A stretch of DNA of 46,156 bases, taken from contig JAUXRX010000012.1 of the NCBI GenBank assembly GCA_030681645.1, forward strand, positions 1-46,156, written 5' to 3'. Each line of letters starts with the position of its first letter. Position 1 is the first letter of the stretch. Under the pieces are notes generated by a model, which worked only from the letters and a program-made list of their open reading frames with translations, was not told where the DNA came from and ran no database searches. Origin of the DNA: Archangium sp. (GTDB taxonomy: Bacteria > Myxococcota > Myxococcia > Myxococcales > Myxococcaceae). This document shows positions 37,725 through 45,929 of the stretch, piece by piece. Made by a program: the position numbers and the translations under genes.

Positions 37725-38585
37725 ATGACAAATCGTCCACTTCTGTTCTTTGTTTTCATGCTGTTCGGCGTGAGTTGCGCCAACCTCGGGGCCGTCCGCA
37801 AGTTTGCAAAGACCTCGGCCGCGACCGCCGACTACGAGGAGGTGGTTGCCGACTACGTCGGCTCTCCCCGCCGCCTGCTGAGGTACCAACCGGAGGACCA
37901 GCAGGACGCGTTGAAGAAGTCATACGAGACGCGCAAAGCCCAGCAACCCCGACTCAAGGCTGTGCAGCAGGTCCTCGTCGGCTACATGGACGCGCTGGGC
38001 GATCTCGCCGCAGACGAAGTGCCGGGTATTGATGATGAGGTTGACGCGTTTAGCAAGGCTCTCGACGGTGCGGGTTTCATTGGCGACGGCGACCAGAAGG
38101 TTGGCAAAGAGACGGCGACGGCAGCCACTGCCATTGCGAAACTACTAGGTCGCGCCATCCTGGATGGCTGGCGGCAGGCGAAGCTCAAGAAGATGGTCGA
38201 GGAAGGCGACAAGCCGCTCCAGACGGCCGTTGCAGGGCTAAAGGGCCTGCTTGGCAAGGACCTTCGCGCGTCGCTTGAGAACGAATCGGTCGCAGTCCAG
38301 AAGCCCTTCAAGGCTTGGACGGCGGCCGCGACAAGCAGCAACGACCCCGACGGCGCACCTCCGGTCGCGCGTATCCTCCTTGATGAGCATTTGGAGGCGG
38401 TGAGGGCACGCCAACGCCGCCTCGAGTCGTACCTACAGGTTCTGGACGCCATTGCGGAGGGCCACGCCGAACTCGTGACCAACATCGAGAGGTTAGACCG
38501 GGACGAAGTGACGAAGAAACTCGATGGGTACACCAAGAATCTGAAGGCGACTTACGCGGCCATGGATGCACTCACCAAGCAGTAA
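37725..38585 (+). CDS. Island lipoprotein, helical, unknown function (cassette gene 1)
   Basis: A lipoprotein signal peptide (MTNRPLLFFVFMLFGVSC) precedes about 265 residues that look like a long helical bundle (QQDALKKSYETRKAQQPRLK, RQRRLESYLQVLDAIAEGHA). No family is recognised. It is first of four same-strand genes (37725-40626). GC content and codon use are visibly lower than in the core genes, consistent with transfer. Confidence 0.6.
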   Translation: MTNRPLLFFVFMLFGVSCANLGAVRKFAKTSAATADYEEVVADYVGSPRRLLRYQPEDQQDALKKSYETRKAQQPRLKAVQQVLVGYMDALGDLAADEVPGIDDEVDAFSKALDGAGFIGDGDQKVGKETATAATAIAKLLGRAILDGWRQAKLKKMVEEGDKPLQTAVAGLKGLLGKDLRASLENESVAVQKPFKAWTAAATSSNDPDGAPPVARILLDEHLEAVRARQRRLESYLQVLDAIAEGHAELVTNIERLDRDEVTKKLDGYTKNLKATYAAMDALTKQ

Positions 38586-38597
38586 CAAGAGGACAAC

Positions 38598-39014
38598 GTG
38601 CCCACTAACAACGACCAAGCCAGAGAAATGGCGAAGAGCTTTCGGGATATGTCGGTCGCGCTCGGCGACTATCGCTTTGCGCACTGGGGACGCTTGGCTC
38701 CCGAAGAACGGCAACGACTCGAAAACATTGAATGGACGCTCCTTAACAATTCGAGCGATCTAATTACCATGGTCGTCGGTCTTGCGCTTGCTGAGGTTGA
38801 GAAGGAGTTCAAGGCCATCACTGCTGTGATCGAGCACGCGCGCGAGGTGCTGAAAACCGTAACTGACTTCAAGAACGTACTCAGCCTCGCTGCCGGCGTA
38901 ATCGCGCTCGGCGCGGCTATCGTTGTCGGTGTGGTGTCGGAAAATCCGGCGCCGATCATCGCGGCGGTGACCGACTTCGCGGCGACGTTGAAGGTCGTTG
39001 CCCAGACCGAGTAA
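38598..39014 (+). CDS. Small membrane-associated protein, unknown (cassette gene 2)
   Basis: 138 aa; GTG 38598 follows AGAGGA at good spacing, 12 bases after gene 1. A helical first part (LNNSSDLITMVVGLALAEVE) leads to one strongly hydrophobic helix at about 93-112 (VLSLAAGVIALGAAIVVGVV), then a short tail. It could be a membrane-active protein. No family recognised. Confidence 0.55.
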   Translation: MPTNNDQAREMAKSFRDMSVALGDYRFAHWGRLAPEERQRLENIEWTLLNNSSDLITMVVGLALAEVEKEFKAITAVIEHAREVLKTVTDFKNVLSLAAGVIALGAAIVVGVVSENPAPIIAAVTDFAATLKVVAQTE

Positions 39015-39047
39015 GATCTAGGCGCTGCACTGAAAGCAGCCATTTCT

Positions 39048-39097
39048 GTCCCTGTACCCGTGGCAGAACGGTGCCGGTACATGTGGGTGCCAGGGAC
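39048..39097 (+). promoter_or_regulatory. Imperfect hairpin between cassette genes 2 and 3
   Basis: GTCCCTGTACCC pairs imperfectly with GGGTGCCAGGGAC across a loop of about 25 bases. It could adjust expression within the cassette. Confidence 0.3.
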
Positions 39098-39109
39098 CGG
39101 AGAGAACCG

Positions 39110-40060
39110 ATGACGCCTGAGCCGTCGCCGTCGCCACCGCCGAGCCAGAAACTCGGCCCGGTTTTCATCATTGCAATTGTCCTGGTGTTAGGTGCCGCCC
39201 TGACGGTTGTGTGTGTTCAACTCTGGAAGGACTCTCAGGCGAGGCAAGCCTACTGCTCGCAGTGCACTGAATCGTGCGCCTGTTCGCCCGACCGCCGAGA
39301 GCTCATGGTGCACTTGTGTGCGTCGCCCAACTCGACGGCCAAGACCTGCCTGTCGAGTGACTCGACCGCTGCGGCCGGCGCCGACAAGGGAGATCTCAAG
39401 TTGCACGGGTGCCTTGAGGATGAGGGCAAGAAGGACCCAGCGGTGGCTGCCATGATGGGCAAGGTCGACGAACTCATGCGGCAACGGTACCGGGAGCAGT
39501 GCCTCCGCCCCCAGCTAACCCCGGAAGAGGAGGCCGAGAAAAGAACTGAGGCGCTGATCGACCGCGTTCGGCAGCTGCAACAGAACGAGTATACGCTGGC
39601 GCGCTCGACAGCTCCGAAAGCTCCGGAAGCCGCCGCGGAGGTGCTGAGGAGGGCGCCTGGCCTTGCCGGACAGCTGTTGGGCGAGGATGAAACGCGGCTC
39701 GCGCCGTCCTGGCGGGTCGACCGCCTGCGGTTCGCGGGCATTGCCTTTCTGGCCGCCGCAGTGCTGGAGCCAGAGCCAACCGTCCGCGGCAACTATGCGC
39801 GAAAGGCAAGCGACTGCTTTCAGCGCGCTCTCAACGCGCTCGATGCATTGGTGACGCCCGAAGAGGAGGAGTGGGCGGTTTCCGAAACGGTACGCGACAA
39901 CCTCCGCTACTTGAGTGTTACCAGCATGGCAATCCGCTGCGCGCTCGGGGAGGAGTTAAAGGGAGAGGCGAAGAGGATGTTCGAGGATATCAACCCGCAA
40001 TACCGCCGCGACCATCCACCCAAGCTCATTGAGCTAAAGCAAATCATCGAGGGCCCATGA
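39110..40060 (+). CDS. Single-pass membrane protein with Cys-rich region (cassette gene 3)
   Basis: A short Pro/Ser-rich tail and one membrane helix (about residues 17-38, FIIAIVLVLGAALTVVCVQL) precede a Cys-rich segment (AYCSQCTESCAC) on the far side. A helical domain follows, of which the end (RKASDCFQRALNALDALV, VRDNLRYLSVTSMAIRCALG) resembles TPR-like helices. The ATG at 39110 follows GGAGAG and is preferred over an upstream in-frame ATG at 39071. The stop overlaps gene 4 (ATGA). Confidence 0.6.
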   Translation: MTPEPSPSPPPSQKLGPVFIIAIVLVLGAALTVVCVQLWKDSQARQAYCSQCTESCACSPDRRELMVHLCASPNSTAKTCLSSDSTAAAGADKGDLKLHGCLEDEGKKDPAVAAMMGKVDELMRQRYREQCLRPQLTPEEEAEKRTEALIDRVRQLQQNEYTLARSTAPKAPEAAAEVLRRAPGLAGQLLGEDETRLAPSWRVDRLRFAGIAFLAAAVLEPEPTVRGNYARKASDCFQRALNALDALVTPEEEEWAVSETVRDNLRYLSVTSMAIRCALGEELKGEAKRMFEDINPQYRRDHPPKLIELKQIIEGP

Positions 40061-40626
40061 GAACGATTACCTTGGTCATGCACCTCATCTTGAGCGCCGA
40101 TGGCTGGGACGGCGGCGAGATGGACTTTCCAATGCCTCAACGGGGCGTCCGGCCCTCGATTCTCCCGGGGCGTAGACCGCCCGGCACCAGCCCCAACCCA
40201 GTGATGTGGAACCGGGAAAACGCGGATCAGGTCGCGCGCGCTCTTGAATTGAAGCTGAAGCAGAATACGCAATTATCCAACGCAACGGTCGAGTCAGTCT
40301 TCAGCAAGCTGTCGAAGGAAGAGAAGCGCATGATGCTTGATGCGGCGATTGCGTCCTTGGACCAGGACACGGCGAAGGTCGTGATCGCTGGCGGGGGTGA
40401 CCCGGGGTTAGTGACGTACTGGAACAATGCGGTGACGGCGGGTGGACCGAAAGCGCTTCCAAGGGTGTCGGACCAGAGCGCCCGCAATCTCTTCACTGCG
40501 ATGGCGAAGTTGAACGACTCGCAGCGGCGGGGCGCGATGAAGGAAGCCATTCTAGCACTTTCTTCTGCGCAGCTAGATGGCATGGCGGCCACCTTGCGCG
40601 TCGAGTTCGATGGCGGAACTCTCTAA
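40057..40626 (+). CDS. Cassette gene 4, unknown protein (189 aa)
   Basis: Starts with ATG overlapping the stop of gene 3 (ATGA). The N-terminus is weakly hydrophobic (MRTITLVMHLILSADGW), then Pro/Gly-rich (about 30-50), then helical (NATVESVFSKLSKEEKRMML, ARNLFTAMAKLNDSQRRGAM). No family is recognised. Tight coupling suggests that it acts with the membrane protein of gene 3. Confidence 0.55.
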   Translation: MRTITLVMHLILSADGWDGGEMDFPMPQRGVRPSILPGRRPPGTSPNPVMWNRENADQVARALELKLKQNTQLSNATVESVFSKLSKEEKRMMLDAAIASLDQDTAKVVIAGGGDPGLVTYWNNAVTAGGPKALPRVSDQSARNLFTAMAKLNDSQRRGAMKEAILALSSAQLDGMAATLRVEFDGGTL

Positions 40627-41499
40627 CGGCTGTCGCCGAGGCGCAGTATGCGCACGCAGTCACCTCGGCGCCGTCCGGCCGAAGCACGACGAGTCTTACG
40701 TCATCAGCTGAATGCCTTTGAGCCGCTCGTTCAGCCCATTGGAGCGCGCTGCTCCGTCGTCGAATCTTCGATCGACCAATGACGACCGTGGCTCGAGGGA
40801 AGTGGGCGACCATCTCAGGATGGTCCCCAAGCCCTTTCCGGGCCGACTCGTGAAGCGCTTCACTCTGCGACGCGAGGCACCGGCATCCGGCGCGACCATG
40901 CTCGCGGCCGAAGCGATGAGCGTCAGCAGCGCGCCCGCATAGAGCGCGACACATGTCGTACGCATGTACCCGTTCGACGATCACCGTCGGCTGAGCGCTT
41001 GACGTTCGCGGCGTGAGCCGGGTTCAGCTGGCCTGGGGGCTCGTTCGCGGGCAGGCGCGTACCGAGCGTGACCTGGCGGTACACGTTGGTCTCGAGCTGC
41101 GCGACGACCTCGGGCCGCGCCGACGTGGCCTTCCAGTTCGCCTGTGCCAGCTCGAGCACCCTGGTCTGTGGCCACGAGGGGACGAGGCAGACGCGCTGCT
41201 CCAGCTTGTTGCGACCTCGCTGGGGCTGGGTTCCTGCCCGCTGGGCCTATTTGGGGAGTCGCTTGCAGCAGTGCTGGCTCCGGAGTTGGTCGCCGTTGGC
41301 ACGTTCGCAGCCGGGCGCATCCGCGAACCACGCGCCGCGCGATGAATGGCGCCTTCGCGGCTGTACCGCGTGGTAGTTCTTGGACGTGTGCGACTGACCT
41401 GAAGAAGACGATCCGTACGTGGGCTTTCTGCTCTCGATTCGCGTACGAGCCTTCGTGGAAATCGCAGCCACGGGAGCGACGCAGTCGGCGAGATCCGGC
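40627..41499. other. Decayed region without an intact gene
   Basis: Short frames on both strands, none complete. A minus-strand frame (40696-40965, 89 codons) begins with a signal-peptide-like MRTTCVALYAGALLTLIASA, but the following residues look random. Another minus-strand stretch (VLELAQANWKATSARPEVVA, about 41075-41160) looks protein-like but lacks a start. Probably remains of lost island genes. Confidence 0.5.
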
Positions 41500-42024
41500 G
41501 AGATCGCGAAGGTGGCGAAGCAGTCTGGTGGCAAGGCATCCCGGCCGGCACTCGATAAGCTGCGAGCGGCGTGCAAGCGCGGCGAGGTGACGGAGGTGAT
41601 GAGACCGGCTTGGCCGGAATCTTCGGGACCTGCTCCTTCTCCTCGATGAGCTGGCCGCCGCCGGCTGCGCCGTGGTGAGCCTGCGCGAAGGCATCGATCT
41701 CTCCACTCCGACCGGGAAGTTGATGACCGCGATCTTCGGCGCGCTCGCCGCGTTCGAGCGCGGGCTCATCCGGCAGCGGATCCAGAACGGCATCGACAAG
41801 GTCAATCAGACGGGAAGAGCCGAACGGGTCGGCCCCTGGGCCGGCCCCGACGCGCGGTGGACCTGGATCGGGTTGGCCAACTGCGTGCCCAGGGGAAGTC
41901 GTGGCGGGCCATCGCCATCTCGATGAAGACGCGCAGGCGCACGTTGGAGCGGGCGTTCAAGGCGGTGGCGCACAATCCCCACCAGAAATCGACGCGCGCC
42001 CGCCCTCGACGGCTGCGGGCCTGA
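41500..42024 (+). pseudogene. Frameshifted serine recombinase (resolvase/invertase family)
   Basis: Three frames together spell one serine recombinase. First, SGGKASRPALDKLRAACKRG; then, after a frame change near 41602, DRLGRNLRDLLLLLDELAAA and VSLREGIDLSTPTGKLMTAI with FGALAAFERGLIRQRI. After another frame change near 41813 comes the C-terminal helix-turn-helix (GRPLGRPRRAVDLDRVGQL, KSWRAIAISMK). The N-terminal part with the catalytic Ser is degraded beyond recognition. At least two frameshifts make it a clear pseudogene. Confidence 0.8.
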
Positions 42025-42062
42025 GCGGGGTGGCGCGGAACCTGATGGTTGTGCGCCGCTCG

Positions 42063-43295
42063 TCAGTCCGTAGCAGTTCTGAAGACGTGCTGGTTGGCCG
42101 CAGGAGGTCCGACGAATCGTACGTTGGCGGTGAGGGTCTCGATCAGCCAGTCGTAGGTGTGGATGTTGATCCCCCCCTGCTCGCGATGCGGCTGTCTGAC
42201 GCTGCCGGCATTCATGTTCAGCGATCCCCTTCGTCCAACGAGCACCAGCCCACGACTCATCTGCCGAATGTCGGGCAGACCAAGTCCACCCTCGGTCCTC
42301 GCCGCGCGCGCAAGCGCGATGTTGCCGTGGAGCCAGTCCCTCCATTCTTGAACCTGGCTCACACCCTTGCGCGCGCGAGCTTCGAGTTCGTTGCCGTTCA
42401 TCAAGGTGGTGCCGGAGTTTGGCGTCTCAAGCTCCACCAAGACCCATCCGATCCCCGATGAATCGACGTCCGCGAGCAGGAAGTCGGGAATGTACCTGTC
42501 TCCCAGCCTCGGCTTCGGGAGGCAGAACCGCTCGTTGCCACCCAGGATGGTGGCAAGGATGTGCGGACGTTCCTGGAGGAACTCCTGGATCGGCCCCTCG
42601 TCACCTGCACTATCGATGACCTGCTGAAGTTGCTCGATCTCTGTCACGGTAGCGAGCCTCGTTACCGCGTACTCAGCTAGTTGCGCCCGCTTCGCTTCCG
42701 ACCAGAGGGCGCGGCGCCCGCGAAGGGTGGCGCGATTCTCAGCCGCGATTCTTGCCGTTCTTGCCCTGCGCCCTTGGTCCTCGCGCCTATAGCGAATTGT
42801 CACTTGATCCGGCCATGCGCCGGCGCCACCGCCACCCTTGAAGTGAATGCGTCCGGTGCCGCCGATGGATGAGACGACCTCGGGGGCACCGCGTGCCTCG
42901 ACAATGTCGCCGGCTTCCAGTCGCAGCGTCTTCAGCGCCGCACGGCGCCCTTGAAGCCATAGGTGGTTGATCCACGCTTCGGCCTCTCGATGATCACTCG
43001 GTGTCAGGCGGAAGTTGGGCTTCAACTCCCGGATGTACCTGAGCTGATCTTCGTTGCAGGGGGGCGAGACCGATAGATCGAGTTCGTTCCTCAAGGCCGC
43101 CTGAATCCGAGCTGCTGCGACCAGTCGGGGCAGGCGCTTGGGAAGACTCAGCCCAGCGAGGCGCGCGAGGCGTTTCTGCAGATCGGTTGCAGTACGAGTT
43201 CTTTCATCAATCTCGCGGACAGCATCTCTCCAGACCGGATGGGGCACGCGCACATCATATGCTCTCTCGTCGGCCCCCAACTGCGCGGGCCACAA
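42063..43295 (-). CDS. Shedu-type (DUF4263) nuclease, fourth gene of the defence operon
   Basis: The N-terminal about 220 residues are of unknown fold. The C-terminal DUF4263 domain is clear: IQEFLQERPHILATILGG, RYIPDFLLADVD, VLVELETPNSG, VSQVQEWRDWL, and the ending INIHTYDWLIE. Shedu proteins are anti-phage nucleases of the PD-(D/E)XK superfamily. Asp271 and Glu288 are in place, but the usual Lys of ExK is Glu290 (E-L-E), a variant that I recall in part of the family. TTG 43295 lies 19 bases after the preceding gene; GTG codons about 15 codons further in are alternative starts. Confidence 0.75.
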   Translation of the reverse strand: MWPAQLGADERAYDVRVPHPVWRDAVREIDERTRTATDLQKRLARLAGLSLPKRLPRLVAAARIQAALRNELDLSVSPPCNEDQLRYIRELKPNFRLTPSDHREAEAWINHLWLQGRRAALKTLRLEAGDIVEARGAPEVVSSIGGTGRIHFKGGGGAGAWPDQVTIRYRREDQGRRARTARIAAENRATLRGRRALWSEAKRAQLAEYAVTRLATVTEIEQLQQVIDSAGDEGPIQEFLQERPHILATILGGNERFCLPKPRLGDRYIPDFLLADVDSSGIGWVLVELETPNSGTTLMNGNELEARARKGVSQVQEWRDWLHGNIALARAARTEGGLGLPDIRQMSRGLVLVGRRGSLNMNAGSVRQPHREQGGINIHTYDWLIETLTANVRFVGPPAANQHVFRTATD

Positions 43296-43314
43296 GGTTC
43301 CGGCCCGCGCGCTG

Positions 43315-44178
43315 CTACGGCTGGTCCACCTCGCGCTCTGGATTGGTGGCAGTACTCCTCTCAGCCGCCATTCTTGCGAAGTCTTCGTCGGTGACCTCTC
43401 GGTTGTCGTAGTCGTGCTGGTCGTGAACGACGAGTCGACCGCCCTCGTAGCGCATCTCGTGGAGCGGGCCGACGAGGCGGCAGCTGGGGAGCACGACCGC
43501 CCTCACGAAGGCGTCTTCCTCGAAGGACTTCCTGACGAAGGTCACCCCGGGAACGTCGTGCATGAACCAGGGCAACGGGCCGCGCCCCGAGAACTGCCCC
43601 TCGATGACGCCGGAGAGTTGGCGGATGGCGTCTAGGGCAAAGCTCCGATCGTTCGTCTCGGTCGCCGGCGAAAAATGGATCACACGATGTCGGATGACAC
43701 GGAGCCGCTCGAACGCCTCGGCGGCCCCAGGGAGGAGCACTCCCCAGGTGCGCAGGACGCCGATGGTGATCTTCCAGTCGTCAAAGGATTCCTTCTTGGC
43801 CACCTTCTTGAACTCGTCCGTTGCTCGAAACGAGCCGCGCAGGGTGAGGACGAGGTGATTCAAGATTCGCTCGCCTAGCGCGCACGCCGCGGTCAGCGCC
43901 GGGTAGTAGGCCCCGAGTACGAAGGCGTCGCGGACCTGCTGGAAGAACTTGTTGTGGAAGGCCAGCACGGAGAACGGCGCGGGCCCCAGAGCCATGAAGT
44001 CGGCCAACTTGCGCGCGGATTCTTTCGCGCCGAACTCGAAGATGATCCCCGCTCGAATGTTCGAGTGATTCGTGCGGTGCATCTCCTTGATCGGCTCTTC
44101 CCAGTCCTCGCCGATCTCCATGTCGAGGACAGTGGCTCGCGTATCGAAGTCGAGCTGGACGACCCTGTACCTTTTCAT
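43315..44178 (-). CDS. HEPN-like protein, third gene of the defence operon
   Basis: 287 aa. The middle section is helical (YYPALTAACALGERILNHLV) and contains LRVIRHRVIHFSP, with Arg163-x4-His168 fitting the RX4-6H RNase motif of HEPN proteins; the helical context before it also fits. The C-terminal quarter is beta-rich (VRAVVLPSCRLVG, GGRLVVHDQHDYDN). Many HEPN proteins are RNases in phage defence; the family here is not certain. The ATG at 44178 overlaps the stop of the S-4TM gene (ATGA). Confidence 0.5.
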   Translation of the reverse strand: MKRYRVVQLDFDTRATVLDMEIGEDWEEPIKEMHRTNHSNIRAGIIFEFGAKESARKLADFMALGPAPFSVLAFHNKFFQQVRDAFVLGAYYPALTAACALGERILNHLVLTLRGSFRATDEFKKVAKKESFDDWKITIGVLRTWGVLLPGAAEAFERLRVIRHRVIHFSPATETNDRSFALDAIRQLSGVIEGQFSGRGPLPWFMHDVPGVTFVRKSFEEDAFVRAVVLPSCRLVGPLHEMRYEGGRLVVHDQHDYDNREVTDEDFARMAAERSTATNPEREVDQP

Positions 44179-45044
44179 TTCGCGCCTGCCGTGCCCGAAC
44201 TCACGACGGGGTCAGTCTTCGGCATCATCAATGCCGTCCACGCCGCGTGAAGCCGCTTCCGACCCACGAGGTAGATGGTCGTAGGAATCGCCGGTGCTCT
44301 ACCGAGGGCCGTGTCGTAGCTCGCGACCGTCAGCACTACGTCCAGCTCAGATGGCTCAGTCCGTCGCAAGGTGTCGCACCTGGCGAACGTCGAGGCCGCT
44401 GCCTTCGCGAGCGAGTCGAACGCGCGCCACTTCTCGGCGAAGGACCCAGCGGCGAAGAACACGAGGAGGGTAGCGGCCGCTCTGGCCCAGTTCTGCGCGG
44501 TCGTGTCGGAGCCGGCGACCTGAGGCAGGGGGAACTGGATCAGAAGCAGTAGCCCGATCACCGTGACGAAGATGCCGATGATCGTTAGCGCGAAGTAGAG
44601 CCGAGCCGCGAACGTCGCGCGCGACCTCGTGTAGTAGGCCGCCTCCTGGGTGATGTGGGCGAGGCGCCTGGGCCCTGGGGGCAGATCTGAAGTGAACTCC
44701 GAGGTGAGCGGCACGGGATCCAGGGCAGGGAGGATCGTTTCGGTGTCGGCCAAGTCGAGCATGTCCGCTTCGGCGGGGGCCCGGCCCAGGCCATCATCGA
44801 GGACCTGGAGGCGGCGCGCCCGATCGCCAATGCCGTAGTGGTATCGACTCCGATCCTTCAACGCGAAGTTGATCACCGGCCCGATGAAGGCGATCAGCCC
44901 CAGGTACGGGGCACCCAGCCCACCCGCGAACGCGGAGAAGAGCGCCGCGCCGAGCAGCACCCACTGGATGCCCGCGCTGAGCAGGGTGAGGTACTTCGCC
45001 TGCGAGAACGCGCGCCGCTTGTGCTCACCGAGCTTCAGTTTCAT
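44175..45044 (-). CDS. S-4TM-type membrane effector (CBASS)
   Basis: Four membrane helices (about residues 20-42, 45-62, 150-172 and 185-203) are arranged as two pairs separated by a cytoplasmic region. The C-terminus SYDTALGRAPAIPTTIYLVG with an ending helix (LHAAWTALM) fits the SMODS-associated 4TM effector. Effectors of this kind are thought to disrupt the membrane when a cyclic nucleotide is made. The gene begins 9 bases after the CD-NTase stop, so they form one transcript. Confidence 0.75.
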   Translation of the reverse strand: MKLKLGEHKRRAFSQAKYLTLLSAGIQWVLLGAALFSAFAGGLGAPYLGLIAFIGPVINFALKDRSRYHYGIGDRARRLQVLDDGLGRAPAEADMLDLADTETILPALDPVPLTSEFTSDLPPGPRRLAHITQEAAYYTRSRATFAARLYFALTIIGIFVTVIGLLLLIQFPLPQVAGSDTTAQNWARAAATLLVFFAAGSFAEKWRAFDSLAKAAASTFARCDTLRRTEPSELDVVLTVASYDTALGRAPAIPTTIYLVGRKRLHAAWTALMMPKTDPVVSSGTAGAK

Positions 45045-45053
45045 GTGGTTCTC

Positions 45054-45929
45054 CTACTGCTTCGGGAATTGGCCGTTGAAGACGAGGTCCCATTGTCGAT
45101 AGGCCTCCGAGTACGAGCCCCAGCCGTCGTTGTAGACGGCGGCTTGCGCGTGTTCGGCCGAGGCGCGGAGTGACGCCGCAAGCTGCTGGCGCTTGGAGTC
45201 GGTGTTGGTGGCCTGAACCCACCCGGAGATCCCGAGGGGATCCTGAAGGGCTCGGCCCTGGCGCTGCGCCAGAAGGGAGAGCGCATCGGCGAGCGCCGTC
45301 GCGTAGCTCTTCGGGACCGTGCAGATGCCGCTTTCGGCGAGGACCAGCTCCATGTGGAAGGAGCTGACCGGCGCGCTTCGCGTCTTGCGCCAGAACTTCA
45401 ACAGACGCGCGACCCCCTTGAGCTTGGAGCCGCTGCGTTGGTCGGCGTCGGCGATGTGCCGGTTGTGCACCTCGGGGCTCGTCTGCATCCATGCGCCACC
45501 CCCGTCAGGGATCTCGTACACGGGGTAGTTGTTGTAGCCGGGGCCCAGGTAGACGCCGGGGACGACGTCGACCGGGTGTCTGCCGTCGCCGAAGTCGACG
45601 ACAACCGCTTGCCCATCTCTTCCGATGTCGGTGTTGCGGAAGCGCGCCTGCAACTCGCGGCGCACGCTCCCCAAGACTGACTGGGAGGAGCTGCGCACCC
45701 CACCCCGGGTGACATCGCTGCGCGACAGGACGAGGAGGAGATCGATGTCGCTCACGTTGCCGACCGCCGTGCCGCGAGCGTGGCTGCCGATGAGCTTCAC
45801 CTGGTTGGCCTCGAAGGCGTTCTTGAGGTGTGACGCAACGGAGCTTCTATGGCTCTCGACGAGCTGCTGCGTGGTGGGAGATGGCTCGATGCGGTCGAGA
45901 AGCGTCTTGAAGCGGTCTGACACGGCCAT
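45054..45929 (-). CDS. CD-NTase (SMODS-type cyclic oligonucleotide synthase)
   Basis: Makes cyclic di- or oligonucleotide second messengers in CBASS defence. The nucleotidyltransferase signature is GSHARGTAVGNVSDIDLLLV: Gly48-Ser49, then Asp61 and Asp63. The third acidic residue is Asp121 in HPVDVVPG. The C-terminal half is helical with KLKGVARLLKFWRKT, as in the SMODS fold. All catalytic residues are intact. The ATG at 45929 is preceded by AGGAGAT; the open frame extends upstream to 46121 but without a family match. First gene of the operon. Confidence 0.88.
   Translation of the reverse strand: MAVSDRFKTLLDRIEPSPTTQQLVESHRSSVASHLKNAFEANQVKLIGSHARGTAVGNVSDIDLLLVLSRSDVTRGGVRSSSQSVLGSVRRELQARFRNTDIGRDGQAVVVDFGDGRHPVDVVPGVYLGPGYNNYPVYEIPDGGGAWMQTSPEVHNRHIADADQRSGSKLKGVARLLKFWRKTRSAPVSSFHMELVLAESGICTVPKSYATALADALSLLAQRQGRALQDPLGISGWVQATNTDSKRQQLAASLRASAEHAQAAVYNDGWGSYSEAYRQWDLVFNGQFPKQ

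Noticed and set aside
40923..41345. Open frames on both strands in the decayed region
   Set aside because: None is complete or recognisable; they are reported only as part of a decayed stretch.
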